A stretch of DNA of 6,050 bases from an uncultured Lutibacter sp. (GTDB lineage: Bacteria > Bacteroidota > Bacteroidia > Flavobacteriales > Flavobacteriaceae), in NCBI GenBank assembly GCA_913061425.1, contig CAJXUO010000100.1, positions 1 to 6,050 of the forward strand, in the 5' to 3' direction. Positions 1-6,012 of this stretch are shown here, in pieces. The notes beneath the pieces are model-generated. The model made no database searches. It was given only the letters and a program-made list of their open reading frames with translations, and was not told where the DNA came from. Every line of letters starts with the position of its first letter. The stretch's first letter is position 1. The position numbers and the translations under genes were made by a program.

Positions 1-327
1 AATACATTGGCTCATGTTGCTGAAAAGTATCCAAAAGATACGTTTAGTTTAATTATGGGTGAAGACAATTTAAAAAGTTTACACCGTTGGAAAAACTATA
101 AAACTATTTTAGAGAATCATCATATATACGTATATCCAAGAATATCTGATGGAAAAGGTGAAATTCAGTTTGACAATCACAAAAAAATTCACAAAGTAGC
201 TGCGCCAATAGTTGAAATTTCTTCAACATTTATTAGGAATTCTATAAATGAAAATGTGAATATTCGCCCTTTGTTGCCTCAAAACGTTTGGGAATATCTT
301 GACGAAATGAATTTTTATAAGAAGTAA
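1..327 (+). CDS. nadD: Nicotinate-nucleotide adenylyltransferase, C-terminal part (5' end outside window)
   Basis: NadD transfers AMP from ATP to nicotinate mononucleotide, giving deamido-NAD in cytosolic NAD synthesis. The reading frame is open from base 1, so the TTG at 7-9 is an internal leucine and not a start. The visible 108 residues carry family marks: a YPKDTFSLIMGEDNL stretch (the usual F-x-x-x-x-G-x-D-N-L of this nucleotidyltransferase family), the HRWKNY segment just after it, and the ISSTFIR motif at 217-237, which in NadD/NMNAT enzymes helps bind the ATP phosphates. The C-terminus (PLLPQNVWEYLDEMNFYKK) is typical of the short bacterial enzyme of about 190-200 residues, so roughly the first 80-90 residues, including the HxGH-type nucleotide-binding motif, lie upstream of the window. 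The stop TAA is at 325-327. An 80-bp gap with no clear terminator hairpin separates it from the next gene on the same strand. Identification is firm; activity cannot be judged without the N-terminal half. Confidence 0.93.
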   Translation, partial: NTLAHVAEKYPKDTFSLIMGEDNLKSLHRWKNYKTILENHHIYVYPRISDGKGEIQFDNHKKIHKVAAPIVEISSTFIRNSINENVNIRPLLPQNVWEYLDEMNFYKK

Positions 328-384
328 TTATATTAATTCAAAATCTCCTTCCACTTTTGTACTTCAACAAATAAAAATCCGTTG

Positions 385-392
385 TATATTTG
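385..392 (+). promoter_or_regulatory. Candidate Bacteroidota -7 element (TATATTTG) before the M23-GH3-MOSC operon
   Basis: TATATTTG fits the Bacteroidota sigma -7 consensus TAnnTTTG. The -33 partner is poor: the only exact TTG (357-359) is 25 bp away, longer than the usual spacing, while a degenerate TTC at 363-365 is 19 bp away. Transcription would start about 8-10 bases before the ATG at 408, a short leader. The element overlaps the right arm of a weak inverted repeat (366-373 with 387-394). The motif is directly visible; its use as a promoter is inferred, and read-through from nadD remains possible. Confidence 0.35.
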
Positions 393-407
393 TTTTAATA
401 GAATCAA

Positions 408-1277
408 ATGGCAAAAAAGGAACCAAATAAAAAAAAGTTTAGGCAAAAGTTGATTGATAAATACCGAATGGTAGTTATCAATGAAAACACGTTTGAAGAA
501 AAATTTTCTTTTAAACTCAGTCGTTTAAATGTTTTTATTTTTGGAAGTTTTTTTACAATACTGTTGATTGGGTTGACATCCGTATTAATAGCATTCACTC
601 CCATAAAAGAGTATATTCCAGGTTACGCTTCAACAAAATTAAAAAAACAAGCGACAGATTTAGTTTTTAAAGTAGATTCTTTAGAAAATATAATTTCTGT
701 TAATGGCGTGTATATAAGCAAGTTAAAAAATGTTTTAACGGGCGATGTCACAAGTTTCGAATTTGATAAAGGCTCGGTTTTAGAAACTTTTAAGTTTGAT
801 AAAGATTCAATGGAAATAAACTCCTCAGAAATAGATTCGTTATTTAGAGTTGAGGTTGAACGAGAAGAAAAGTATAGTTTTTTTGAAGAAGCAAAAAGAG
901 AATTAGACATTGTGTTTTTTGCGCCAATTACAGGAGTTATTACTTCAAATTATGATATAAATTTAAAACATTTTGCTGTAGATATTGCAGTAAAAACAGG
1001 AACGCCAGTGAAAGCAGTTTCTGATGGGACTGTAATTTTTGCAGAATGGACAGCCGAAACAGGGCATGTTATTATTTTAGAGCATGCAAAAGGGTTTATA
1101 TCAGTCTATAAGCATAATGGAGGGTTGCACAAACAACAAGGGGATTTAGTGAAGTCTGGTGAGGTAATTGCAAGTTCTGGCTCTACAGGAGAACTTTCTA
1201 CAGGGCCTCATTTACACTTTGAATTATGGAATGATGGGTATCCAGTAAATCCTATTAATTTTATTGATTTCGAATAA
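408..1277 (+). CDS. Membrane-anchored M23 (LytM-type) zinc metallopeptidase
   Basis: This 289-residue protein is predicted to cut peptide cross-links of peptidoglycan in the periplasm. It begins with a basic cytoplasmic tail (about 1-40, rich in Lys/Arg), followed by one hydrophobic membrane segment (about 41-63) with no signal-peptidase site, so it should be an N-in, C-out anchored protein. The YIPGY segment (69-73) follows the membrane, then a charged, probably helical linker (about 76-165). The M23 domain fills about 170-289 and keeps all the expected metal and catalytic residues: H188 and D192 in H-x-x-x-D, H236 in the YKH segment, and H268-L-H270 in GPHLHFEL. It therefore looks catalytically competent, unlike degenerate LytM activators such as EnvC. 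No Shine-Dalgarno sequence is visible, as is normal in this phylum; the ATG at 408 is the first in frame and gives an intact N-terminal tail. Its stop TAA touches the ATG of the next gene, so the two are surely co-transcribed. The exact bond cleaved is not readable. Confidence 0.92.
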   Translation: MAKKEPNKKKFRQKLIDKYRMVVINENTFEEKFSFKLSRLNVFIFGSFFTILLIGLTSVLIAFTPIKEYIPGYASTKLKKQATDLVFKVDSLENIISVNGVYISKLKNVLTGDVTSFEFDKGSVLETFKFDKDSMEINSSEIDSLFRVEVEREEKYSFFEEAKRELDIVFFAPITGVITSNYDINLKHFAVDIAVKTGTPVKAVSDGTVIFAEWTAETGHVIILEHAKGFISVYKHNGGLHKQQGDLVKSGEVIASSGSTGELSTGPHLHFELWNDGYPVNPINFIDFE

Positions 1278-2768
1278 ATGATAAAATCTATTCTTGCCAT
1301 ACCTTATGCTAAACGAATTACGAGACAGATTTATAAATGGGCAGATAATCCAGTTAAAACACAAAAGAAGGTTTTACGAAATTTAATTTCAGATGCTAAA
1401 AAAACAGCATTTGGAAAAGACCATCAATTTTCAAAAATTAAAAACTACGAAGATTTTAAAGCCAACGTTCCTATTAGAGATTACGAAGCCCTTAAGCCGT
1501 ATGTAGATAGAGTAGTTGCGGGAGAGTCAGATGTTTTATGGAAGGGAAAGCCACTTTATTTTGGTAAAACTTCAGGAACTACATCTGGAACGAAGTATAT
1601 TCCAATTACCAAAGAGTCAATACCTATGCAGATTAAAGGCGCTAGAAATGCCATTTTGATGTATATAAATCGTAAAAAAAATGCAGCTTTTGTAAATGGG
1701 AAAATGATTTTTTTACAAGGAAGTCCAGAGTTAACTGAAAAAAACGGAATTAAGATTGGTCGTTTGTCAGGTATTTCTGCACATTATGTTCCGAAATATC
1801 TTCAAAATAATAGATTACCAAGTTATAAAACCAATTGTATTGAAGATTGGGAAACGAAGGTAGAAAAAGTAATAGATGAAACGGTAAATGAAGATTTACG
1901 ATTGATTGGAGGGATCCCTTCTTGGGTTCAGATGTATTTTGAGCGTTTGGTTGAAAGAACAGGTAAAAAAGTAGGAGAGATTTTCCCTAATTTTCAAGTC
2001 TTTGTTTATGGAGGCGTAAACTACGAACCGTATCGAAAAAAGTTTGAAGAATTAATTGGAAGAAAAGTAGATTCTGTAGAATTATATCCTGCTTCTGAAG
2101 GCTTTATCTCCTTTCAAGATACTGATGAAATAGGGATGCTGTTGACATTAAATGCTGGAATATTTTATGAATTTATTCCTGCGGATGAGTTTTTTGATGA
2201 AACCCCAACAAGAATATCAATCGCTGATGTTAAATTAGGAGTTAATTACGTGATTATTTTAAATACCAATGCAGGACTTTGGGGATATAATATTGGAGAC
2301 ACAATAGAATTTATTTCTTTAAAACCTCATAGAATTATAGTTACAGGACGTATCAAACATTTTATTTCTGCATTTGGAGAGCATGTGATTTCCAAAGAAG
2401 TTGAAGAGGCAATGCAATTGACTACAAAGTCAATAAACGCAAGTGTTACCGAGTATACTGTTGCTCCAAAAATTGATGTTGAAGGTGAACTTCCGTATCA
2501 TGAATGGTTCGTAGAATTTGAAAATGATCCAAAAGACTTAAACGCTTTTTCTTTAAAACTTGACGAATATTTACAACAACAAAACTCCTACTATTTTGAT
2601 TTAATTCAAGGGAAAGTTTTACAGCCTTTGAAGGTTACTAAAATTGAAAAATCAGGATTTCATAAGTATATGAAATCTAAAGGAAAATTGGGTGGCCAAA
2701 ATAAAATTCCAAGACTTTCTAATGATCGTAAAATTGCAGATGAGTTGCTGAATTTTAAAGTTAAATAA
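1278..2768 (+). CDS. GH3-family acyl-adenylate-forming enzyme (auxin-responsive GH3-like)
   Basis: This 496-residue protein belongs to the GH3 branch of the ANL (adenylate-forming) superfamily. Plant GH3 enzymes activate a carboxylate such as jasmonate or indole-3-acetate with ATP and join it to an amino acid. All three nucleotide motifs are visible: the phosphate-binding loop TSGTTSGTK (98-106), YPASEG (270-275, matching the plant Y-x-x-S-E motif) and YNIGD (337-341, matching Y-R-V-G-D, whose Asp contacts ribose). TGRIKHFISAFGEHV (356-370) marks the hinge to the small C-terminal domain, and GGQNKIPRL (472-480) resembles the C-terminal Q-x-K-x-P-R block of the family. The length is near that of other bacterial members and shorter than plant ones (about 575-610). 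No signal peptide or membrane span is seen, so it should be cytosolic. The start is the ATG directly after the TAA of the M23 gene. The acyl substrate and the acceptor amine are unknown; calling it auxin-related would go beyond the evidence. Confidence 0.9.
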   Translation: MIKSILAIPYAKRITRQIYKWADNPVKTQKKVLRNLISDAKKTAFGKDHQFSKIKNYEDFKANVPIRDYEALKPYVDRVVAGESDVLWKGKPLYFGKTSGTTSGTKYIPITKESIPMQIKGARNAILMYINRKKNAAFVNGKMIFLQGSPELTEKNGIKIGRLSGISAHYVPKYLQNNRLPSYKTNCIEDWETKVEKVIDETVNEDLRLIGGIPSWVQMYFERLVERTGKKVGEIFPNFQVFVYGGVNYEPYRKKFEELIGRKVDSVELYPASEGFISFQDTDEIGMLLTLNAGIFYEFIPADEFFDETPTRISIADVKLGVNYVIILNTNAGLWGYNIGDTIEFISLKPHRIIVTGRIKHFISAFGEHVISKEVEEAMQLTTKSINASVTEYTVAPKIDVEGELPYHEWFVEFENDPKDLNAFSLKLDEYLQQQNSYYFDLIQGKVLQPLKVTKIEKSGFHKYMKSKGKLGGQNKIPRLSNDRKIADELLNFKVK

Positions 2769-2769
2769 T

Positions 2770-3312
2770 ATGAAAGTAGTATCTGTAAATATTGGTGAAC
2801 GAAAAAAAGTTAGTTGGCGAAAGAAAGAAATTGAAACAGGAATTTATAAATTTCCAGTTGATAAACCCATTTTTTTAGGAAGCGAAGATGTAAAAGGAGA
2901 TTCAGTTGTAGATAGAAAATATCATGGTGGAATTGAGCAAGCAGTTTATGGTTATTCAGAAAAACACTACAACTATTTTAAAAAATTGCATCCAGATTTA
3001 GATTGGCAATTTGGTATGTTTGGCGAAAACATCACATTTGATGATTTAAATGAAGAGGAAATTACCGTAGGAAGCACATACCAATTAGGAGAATGTAAAT
3101 TAGAAGTAACCAAGCCAAGACAGCCTTGTTATAAATTAGGAATCCGTTTTAATGATCCGGCAATTATCAAGCAGTTTTGGGAAACGTCTATGAGTGGAAT
3201 TTACTTTAAAGTATTAGAAGTTGGTAATGTAAAAGTTGGCGATGCATTAGGTCTAATTAATAGATCTAAAGATACACTTACAATTGCTCAATTATATGAG
3301 TCAAAAAAATAA
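2770..3312 (+). CDS. MOSC domain-containing protein (YiiM-like)
   Basis: MOSC domains are the C-terminal fold of eukaryotic molybdenum cofactor sulfurase and also occur alone in bacteria, where members such as E. coli YiiM and YcbX bind molybdenum cofactor and reduce N-hydroxylated compounds. The 180-residue product shows the family's marks: DRKYHGG (48-54), FGENIT (84-89), the conserved cysteine C120 in TKPRQPCYKL, and the closing segment SGIYFKVLEVGNVKVGD (142-158). C120 is the expected cofactor ligand. The protein ends at TIAQLYESKK, so it lacks most of the three-helix C-terminal domain of the 224-residue E. coli YiiM; the ending looks natural, because a terminator follows at once. It begins one base after the GH3 stop and is the last gene of the operon. 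No signal peptide is visible. Substrate and physiological role are not readable, and no molybdenum cofactor synthesis gene is present in the window. Confidence 0.88.
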   Translation: MKVVSVNIGERKKVSWRKKEIETGIYKFPVDKPIFLGSEDVKGDSVVDRKYHGGIEQAVYGYSEKHYNYFKKLHPDLDWQFGMFGENITFDDLNEEEITVGSTYQLGECKLEVTKPRQPCYKLGIRFNDPAIIKQFWETSMSGIYFKVLEVGNVKVGDALGLINRSKDTLTIAQLYESKK

Positions 3313-3339
3313 ACCCTAACTCAACGAGTTAGGGTTTAT
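3309..3339. terminator. Bidirectional intrinsic terminator between the MOSC gene and mscL
   Basis: A perfect 14-bp inverted repeat (ATAAACCCTAACTC at 3309-3322, its complement at 3326-3339) closes on a three-base loop, AAC. Read on the - strand, the stem is followed at once by a run of T (complement of the A run 3303-3309), the classic pattern for ending the mscL transcript. Read on +, the tail is only moderately T-rich (3341-3356). The stop codon of the MOSC gene (3310-3312) lies inside the left arm, and mscL stops 25 bases beyond the right arm. It thus serves two converging operons. Confidence 0.9.
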
Positions 3340-3364
3340 AAATAATATTCTTTTATATAAAGAA

Positions 3365-3772
3365 TTATTTATTCAAAGCTTTTAAAATATCTTTTAATAA
3401 ATCATTATCAGAAGGTCCTGAAGGAGCAGGTGCTTCAACAGGCGCTTTCGTTTTATTATATGCCTTTACAATCAAAAACATTACAAGGCCTACAATTAAT
3501 AAGTTAATTATTGTATTGATCCAAGATCCCCACATAATTGCATTTTCAGGAGTTGATACTGCTCCTGCTGCATCAAGTACTGCTACATCAAGTACATATT
3601 TTTTATCTGCAAAGTCTATTCCTCCAGAGAAATGACCTACAAATGGCATTACAATATTGTTCACAAAGCCTTTTACAACGCCTCCAATTGCTCCAGCCAT
3701 AATAACAGCTACTGCAAATTCGACTACGTTACCAGTCATAACAAAACTCTTAAATTCTTTAAGTATTCCCAT
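3365..3772 (-). CDS. mscL: Large-conductance mechanosensitive channel MscL
   Basis: MscL forms a pentameric inner-membrane pore that opens under membrane tension and releases solutes after osmotic down-shock. The 135-residue product aligns well by eye with E. coli MscL (136 residues): the amphipathic N-terminal helix MGILKEFKSF, GNVVEFAV at 14-21, first membrane helix about 15-45 ending in NNIVMPFVG, a periplasmic loop containing GGIDF (50-54), second helix about 80-104 (SWINTIINLLIVGLVMFLIV), a Pro/Ala-rich linker (110-120) and a short C-terminal helix (122-134, DNDLLKDILKALN) that bundles in the cytoplasm. In the pore-lining helix the E. coli residues G22 and G26 are both Ala, and A27 is Gly. 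The start ATG follows an A-rich stretch (reads AAAACTAAAAAAAACT on the - strand), a common leader type in Bacteroidota. It lies 49 bp downstream of alr on the same strand, with no hairpin between, so co-transcription is likely. The shared terminator at 3309-3339 follows it. Confidence 0.95.
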   Translation of the reverse strand: MGILKEFKSFVMTGNVVEFAVAVIMAGAIGGVVKGFVNNIVMPFVGHFSGGIDFADKKYVLDVAVLDAAGAVSTPENAIMWGSWINTIINLLIVGLVMFLIVKAYNKTKAPVEAPAPSGPSDNDLLKDILKALNK

Positions 3773-3821
3773 AGTTTTTTTTAGTTTTAAGTTAAATTTC
3801 GATTACTAATATGCTGAAAAA

Positions 3822-4925
3822 TTAACAGGTTATTTGTCTTTTAACTCGTTGTGAGATTGCCGTGATGAATTCATAAGGAATTGTGTCATAATTTTTTGAT
3901 AACTCTTCAATTGTTTGTTGATTATCAAAAATCACAACTTCATCTCCAGCATTACAATCTATAGAAGTTACATCAACCATAATCATATCCATACACACAT
4001 TACCTACAATAAATGATTTTTGATTATTAATGCTGACAAACCCAATTCCATTACCTAATTTCCTGCTAATTCCATCTGCATGACCAATTGGAATTGTGGC
4101 TGTTTTTATTTTTGTATCGGCAATAAAAGAACGATTATAACCAACACTTTCTCCTTTATTGATTGTGTGAATTTGAGAAATCACACTTTTTAATGTTATT
4201 ACATTTTTTAAATCATTCGTCACAGAATTTTCATTTCCAAATCCATACAACCCAATTCCTAATCTTACCATATCAAAATGAGCTTCAGGAAAATTAACAA
4301 TCCCAGAAGTATTACACATATGTAACATAGGTTTATAGTCTAATTTTTTTTCAAATTCGCTACTTAAATTTTTGAATAATGAAATTTGATGTAAATTGAA
4401 ATCATATTCTTTTTTATCTTCTGATGCTGCTAAATGTGAAAATATTGAAGTGATTTTAACTGAATTTGTAGCGTTCACTTTTTCAGCAATAGAATTTACT
4501 TCATTGGGTTTAAATCCAAGTCTGTTTAAACCAGTATTAAATTTTATATGAATAGGATAATCATTTAGTTTTTGCGCTTCAGTTAACTCAATAAACTTGT
4601 TTAAGATAATGGAATTATACAGGTTTGGCTCTAAACATCTATCAATAATTAACTGTAAATTAGCTATTTGAGGATGTAAAACTAAAATTGGAGTCTGTAT
4701 TCCAGCATCTCTCAAAGCGACGCCTTCATCTGAATAAGCAACAGCGAAATAGGAAACGTCATTTTGTATGTGTTTTGCAATTTCGATTGCATCACTACCA
4801 TAACCAAATGCTTTAACTACGACTAATACTTTTGTGTTTTTTTGAAGTTTAGATTTGAAATAATCTAAATTAAATGAAGCTGCATTTAAATCAATTTGAA
4901 GTTTAGTGACATGATTATTTTTCAT
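3822..4925 (-). CDS. alr: Alanine racemase (PLP-dependent)
   Basis: Alr interconverts L- and D-alanine in the cytosol to supply D-Ala for peptidoglycan. The 367 residues match the usual stand-alone length; it is not the MurF-Alr fusion found in many Bacteroidota. The PLP lysine is K38 in VVVKAFGYGSD. The second catalytic base is Y263 in SVGYNRS. Other family marks are K128 in IHIKFNTGLNRLG (position of the carbamylated Lys in the Geobacillus enzyme), SHLAASED (163-170), N205 and S207 in CNTSG, R221 in VRLGIGLYG, the CMDM block (311-314), and Y351 in IPYEF. Two positions of the substrate entry corridor differ from the usual form: GHADG (H282) for GYADG, and VGNVCMD (N309) for VGRVCMD. No fragmenting or frameshift is seen. 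It starts 69 bp after tdk on the same strand, and a small mini-ORF and inverted repeat sit right at its start. No TAnnTTTG element is seen in that gap, so transcription from the tdk promoter is probable. Confidence 0.95.
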   Translation of the reverse strand: MKNNHVTKLQIDLNAASFNLDYFKSKLQKNTKVLVVVKAFGYGSDAIEIAKHIQNDVSYFAVAYSDEGVALRDAGIQTPILVLHPQIANLQLIIDRCLEPNLYNSIILNKFIELTEAQKLNDYPIHIKFNTGLNRLGFKPNEVNSIAEKVNATNSVKITSIFSHLAASEDKKEYDFNLHQISLFKNLSSEFEKKLDYKPMLHMCNTSGIVNFPEAHFDMVRLGIGLYGFGNENSVTNDLKNVITLKSVISQIHTINKGESVGYNRSFIADTKIKTATIPIGHADGISRKLGNGIGFVSINNQKSFIVGNVCMDMIMVDVTSIDCNAGDEVVIFDNQQTIEELSKNYDTIPYEFITAISQRVKRQITC

Positions 4926-4957
4926 ATGTTTAGACTATATTTTAAGGGTAACATATG
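4922..4957 (-). promoter_or_regulatory. Inverted repeat with a 10-codon mini-ORF ending on the alr start (possible translational control)
   Basis: On the - strand an 8-base arm CATATGTT (from 4957 to 4950) pairs with AACATATG (from 4930 to 4923) across a 19-base loop; the second arm contains the alr ATG. The first arm contains another ATG (4954-4952) that opens a 10-codon frame, MLPLKYSLNI, whose TGA (4924-4922) overlaps the alr ATG as ATGA. This geometry would allow start-codon masking or translational coupling. The stem is AT-rich and weak, and both patterns can arise by chance in such DNA, so function is only a suggestion. Confidence 0.25.
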
Positions 4958-4994
4958 CAGTTTACTATTAATTATTTTCTTATAAATAAAACGT

Positions 4995-5630
4995 TTATTT
5001 GCTCGTTTCATTTTTAACTTGTTCTTCAGTAACATCCATTTTTGAAACCTTGTCTTCCAGTATTGCTTTGTAATATGCAGCTCTACTTAGCGGCTCATAT
5101 TCTTGAACTTCACCTAATAAAACTAAATTCTCATCTGCAGATTTTCGGTGACTATAATGCGCTAAATTTCCTGTTTTAGTGCATACAGCATGAACCTTTG
5201 TAACATATTCTGCAGTAGCCATTAATGCAGGCATTGGGCCAAAAGGATTGCCTTTAAAGTCCATATCTAAACCAGCAACAATAACTCGAACACCTCTATT
5301 TGCTAAATCATTACAAACAGCAACAATTTCATCATCAAAAAACTGTGCTTCATCTATACCAACAACTTCAACATCATCAGCTAAAATTCTAATATTTGCA
5401 GAAGCAGGAACAGGAGTAGAGCGAATCTCATTAGAGTCATGTGAAACTACTTTTTCATCATCATAGCGCACATCAACAGAAGGCTTAAAAATCTCAACTT
5501 TTTGTTTTGCAAATTGAGCTCTTTTAAGTCGGCGAATTAATTCTTCTGTTTTTCCAGAAAACATGGAACCACAGATGACTTCTATCCAACCAAATTGTTC
5601 TGTATGATTTACTGTATTTTCAAGAAACAT
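4995..5630 (-). CDS. tdk: Thymidine kinase, type II (TK1-like)
   Basis: Tdk phosphorylates thymidine with ATP to dTMP in the pyrimidine salvage pathway. The 211 residues show the P-loop GSMFSGKT (21-28), the DEAQFF block (93-98) with E94 at the place of the catalytic glutamate of human TK1, [15 protein letters not shown] (120-134), and the C-terminal thymidine-binding lasso around 150-188 with [14 protein letters not shown]. The structural zinc site of type II kinases normally has four Cys/His ligands in two pairs; here only C150 remains, with T153, S182 and A185 at the other places as I align them. The kinase core is otherwise intact, so activity is expected. The start chosen (ATG 5630-5628) gives a short leader before the P-loop, as is usual in relatives; the next Met is inside the P-loop and cannot be a start. 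The last residues (about 192-211) are charged and poorly conserved. It is divergent from the gene at 5734 and upstream of alr. Confidence 0.95.
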   Translation of the reverse strand: MFLENTVNHTEQFGWIEVICGSMFSGKTEELIRRLKRAQFAKQKVEIFKPSVDVRYDDEKVVSHDSNEIRSTPVPASANIRILADDVEVVGIDEAQFFDDEIVAVCNDLANRGVRVIVAGLDMDFKGNPFGPMPALMATAEYVTKVHAVCTKTGNLAHYSHRKSADENLVLLGEVQEYEPLSRAAYYKAILEDKVSKMDVTEEQVKNETSK

Positions 5631-5685
5631 TTTGTAATTTTCGGACTTGTAAGGGTTTTTATAATTTTTAATAATCTAATCATTA

Positions 5686-5702
5686 CAAATGTATCAAAAA
5701 TA
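5686..5702 (-). promoter_or_regulatory. Candidate tdk promoter -7 elements (TACATTTG, TATTTTTG)
   Basis: In the 103-bp gap between the divergent tdk and the gene at 5734, the - strand holds two octamers fitting TAnnTTTG: TACATTTG (5693-5686) and TATTTTTG (5702-5695). A TTTTG (5713-5709) lies 15 bp upstream of the first, somewhat short of the usual spacing to a -33 element. Use of TACATTTG would give a tdk leader of about 50 bases. No matching element was found on the + strand for the divergent gene. The motifs are visible; promoter activity is inferred. Confidence 0.4.
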
Positions 5703-5733
5703 AACAGTCAAAACTATTTAAATTTATCAACTT

Positions 5734-6012
5734 ATGCACAAAAAATTGGAGGCTGAATTAGTGAGTATTGCACATAGCATTCTTCAGATGAAAAATCGAG
5801 ATGATATTACTGCATTACATAAAAAAGCACAGAAACTACAAGAACAGTTAGCCGTTTTAATGTTTGTAGACGATTATTTAGAAACGACTCCAAATGCAAA
5901 AGAATCGCGTGAAGAATTGATTGAAAAAATAGAGACAGTTGTCGATAAACCTATCGAAGTTGCTGTTGTTAAAGAAGTCAATGTTGAGCAAAAAGTATTT
6001 ACTCTTGAGGAT
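5734..6012 (+). CDS. Conserved-looking hypothetical protein, N-terminal 93 residues (cut by adapter)
   Basis: I do not recognise a named family. The visible part is soluble, with no signal peptide or membrane segment. Residues 1-50 read as two amphipathic helices with regular hydrophobic spacing (LEAELVSIAHSILQM, then TALHKKAQKLQEQLAVLMFV), compatible with a short coiled coil or helical hairpin. Residues about 51-93 are acidic and rich in Glu, Lys and Val, probably a flexible linker (PNAKESREELIEKIETVV, then KPIEVAVVKEV), ending in FTLED. The gene is real rather than chance: an open, well-composed frame starting at an ATG just downstream of the tdk promoter region. Genomic sequence ends at 6012, in the codon for D93; the six residues that appear to follow (LSLIHI) and the stop at 6031-6033 come from adapter. 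The true protein is longer by an unknown amount. Its position divergent from tdk gives no functional clue. Confidence 0.75.

Noticed and set aside
7..9. TTG as a start codon for the first gene
   Set aside because: The frame is open back to base 1 and the residues before it belong to the NadD sequence; the gene simply enters from the left edge.
366..394. Inverted repeat AACAAATA / TATTTGTT in the nadD-M23 gap as a terminator or operator
   Set aside because: The arms are only 8 bases, nearly all A/T, with a 13-base loop and no proper T run; chance is likely in such AT-rich DNA. It was kept only as a note under the candidate promoter.
404..604. Open frame on the - strand inside the M23 gene
   Set aside because: It lies opposite the N-terminal and membrane-segment coding region of a clearly real gene; its translation shows no recognisable domain and only mirrors the AT-rich coding strand.
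623..910. Second - strand open frame inside the M23 gene
   Set aside because: It is opposite the linker region of the peptidase; Ser/Leu-rich shadow translation without motifs or its own promoter or leader.
3250..3312. MOSC gene as a truncated pseudogene because most of the three-helix C-terminal domain is missing
   Set aside because: The MOSC core is complete, the frame is intact, and the stop is integrated with a strong terminator, so the short form looks natural.
408..3312. M23-GH3-MOSC as a toxin, defence or secretion system
   Set aside because: No immunity gene, toxin domain, nuclease, secretion motif or defence-associated domain is visible; the gene content fits housekeeping or metabolic roles.
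5248..5466. Open frame on the + strand inside tdk
   Set aside because: It is antisense to the conserved kinase core (P-loop to DEAQFF region); the Ser/Thr-rich product is typical of a complementary-strand artefact.
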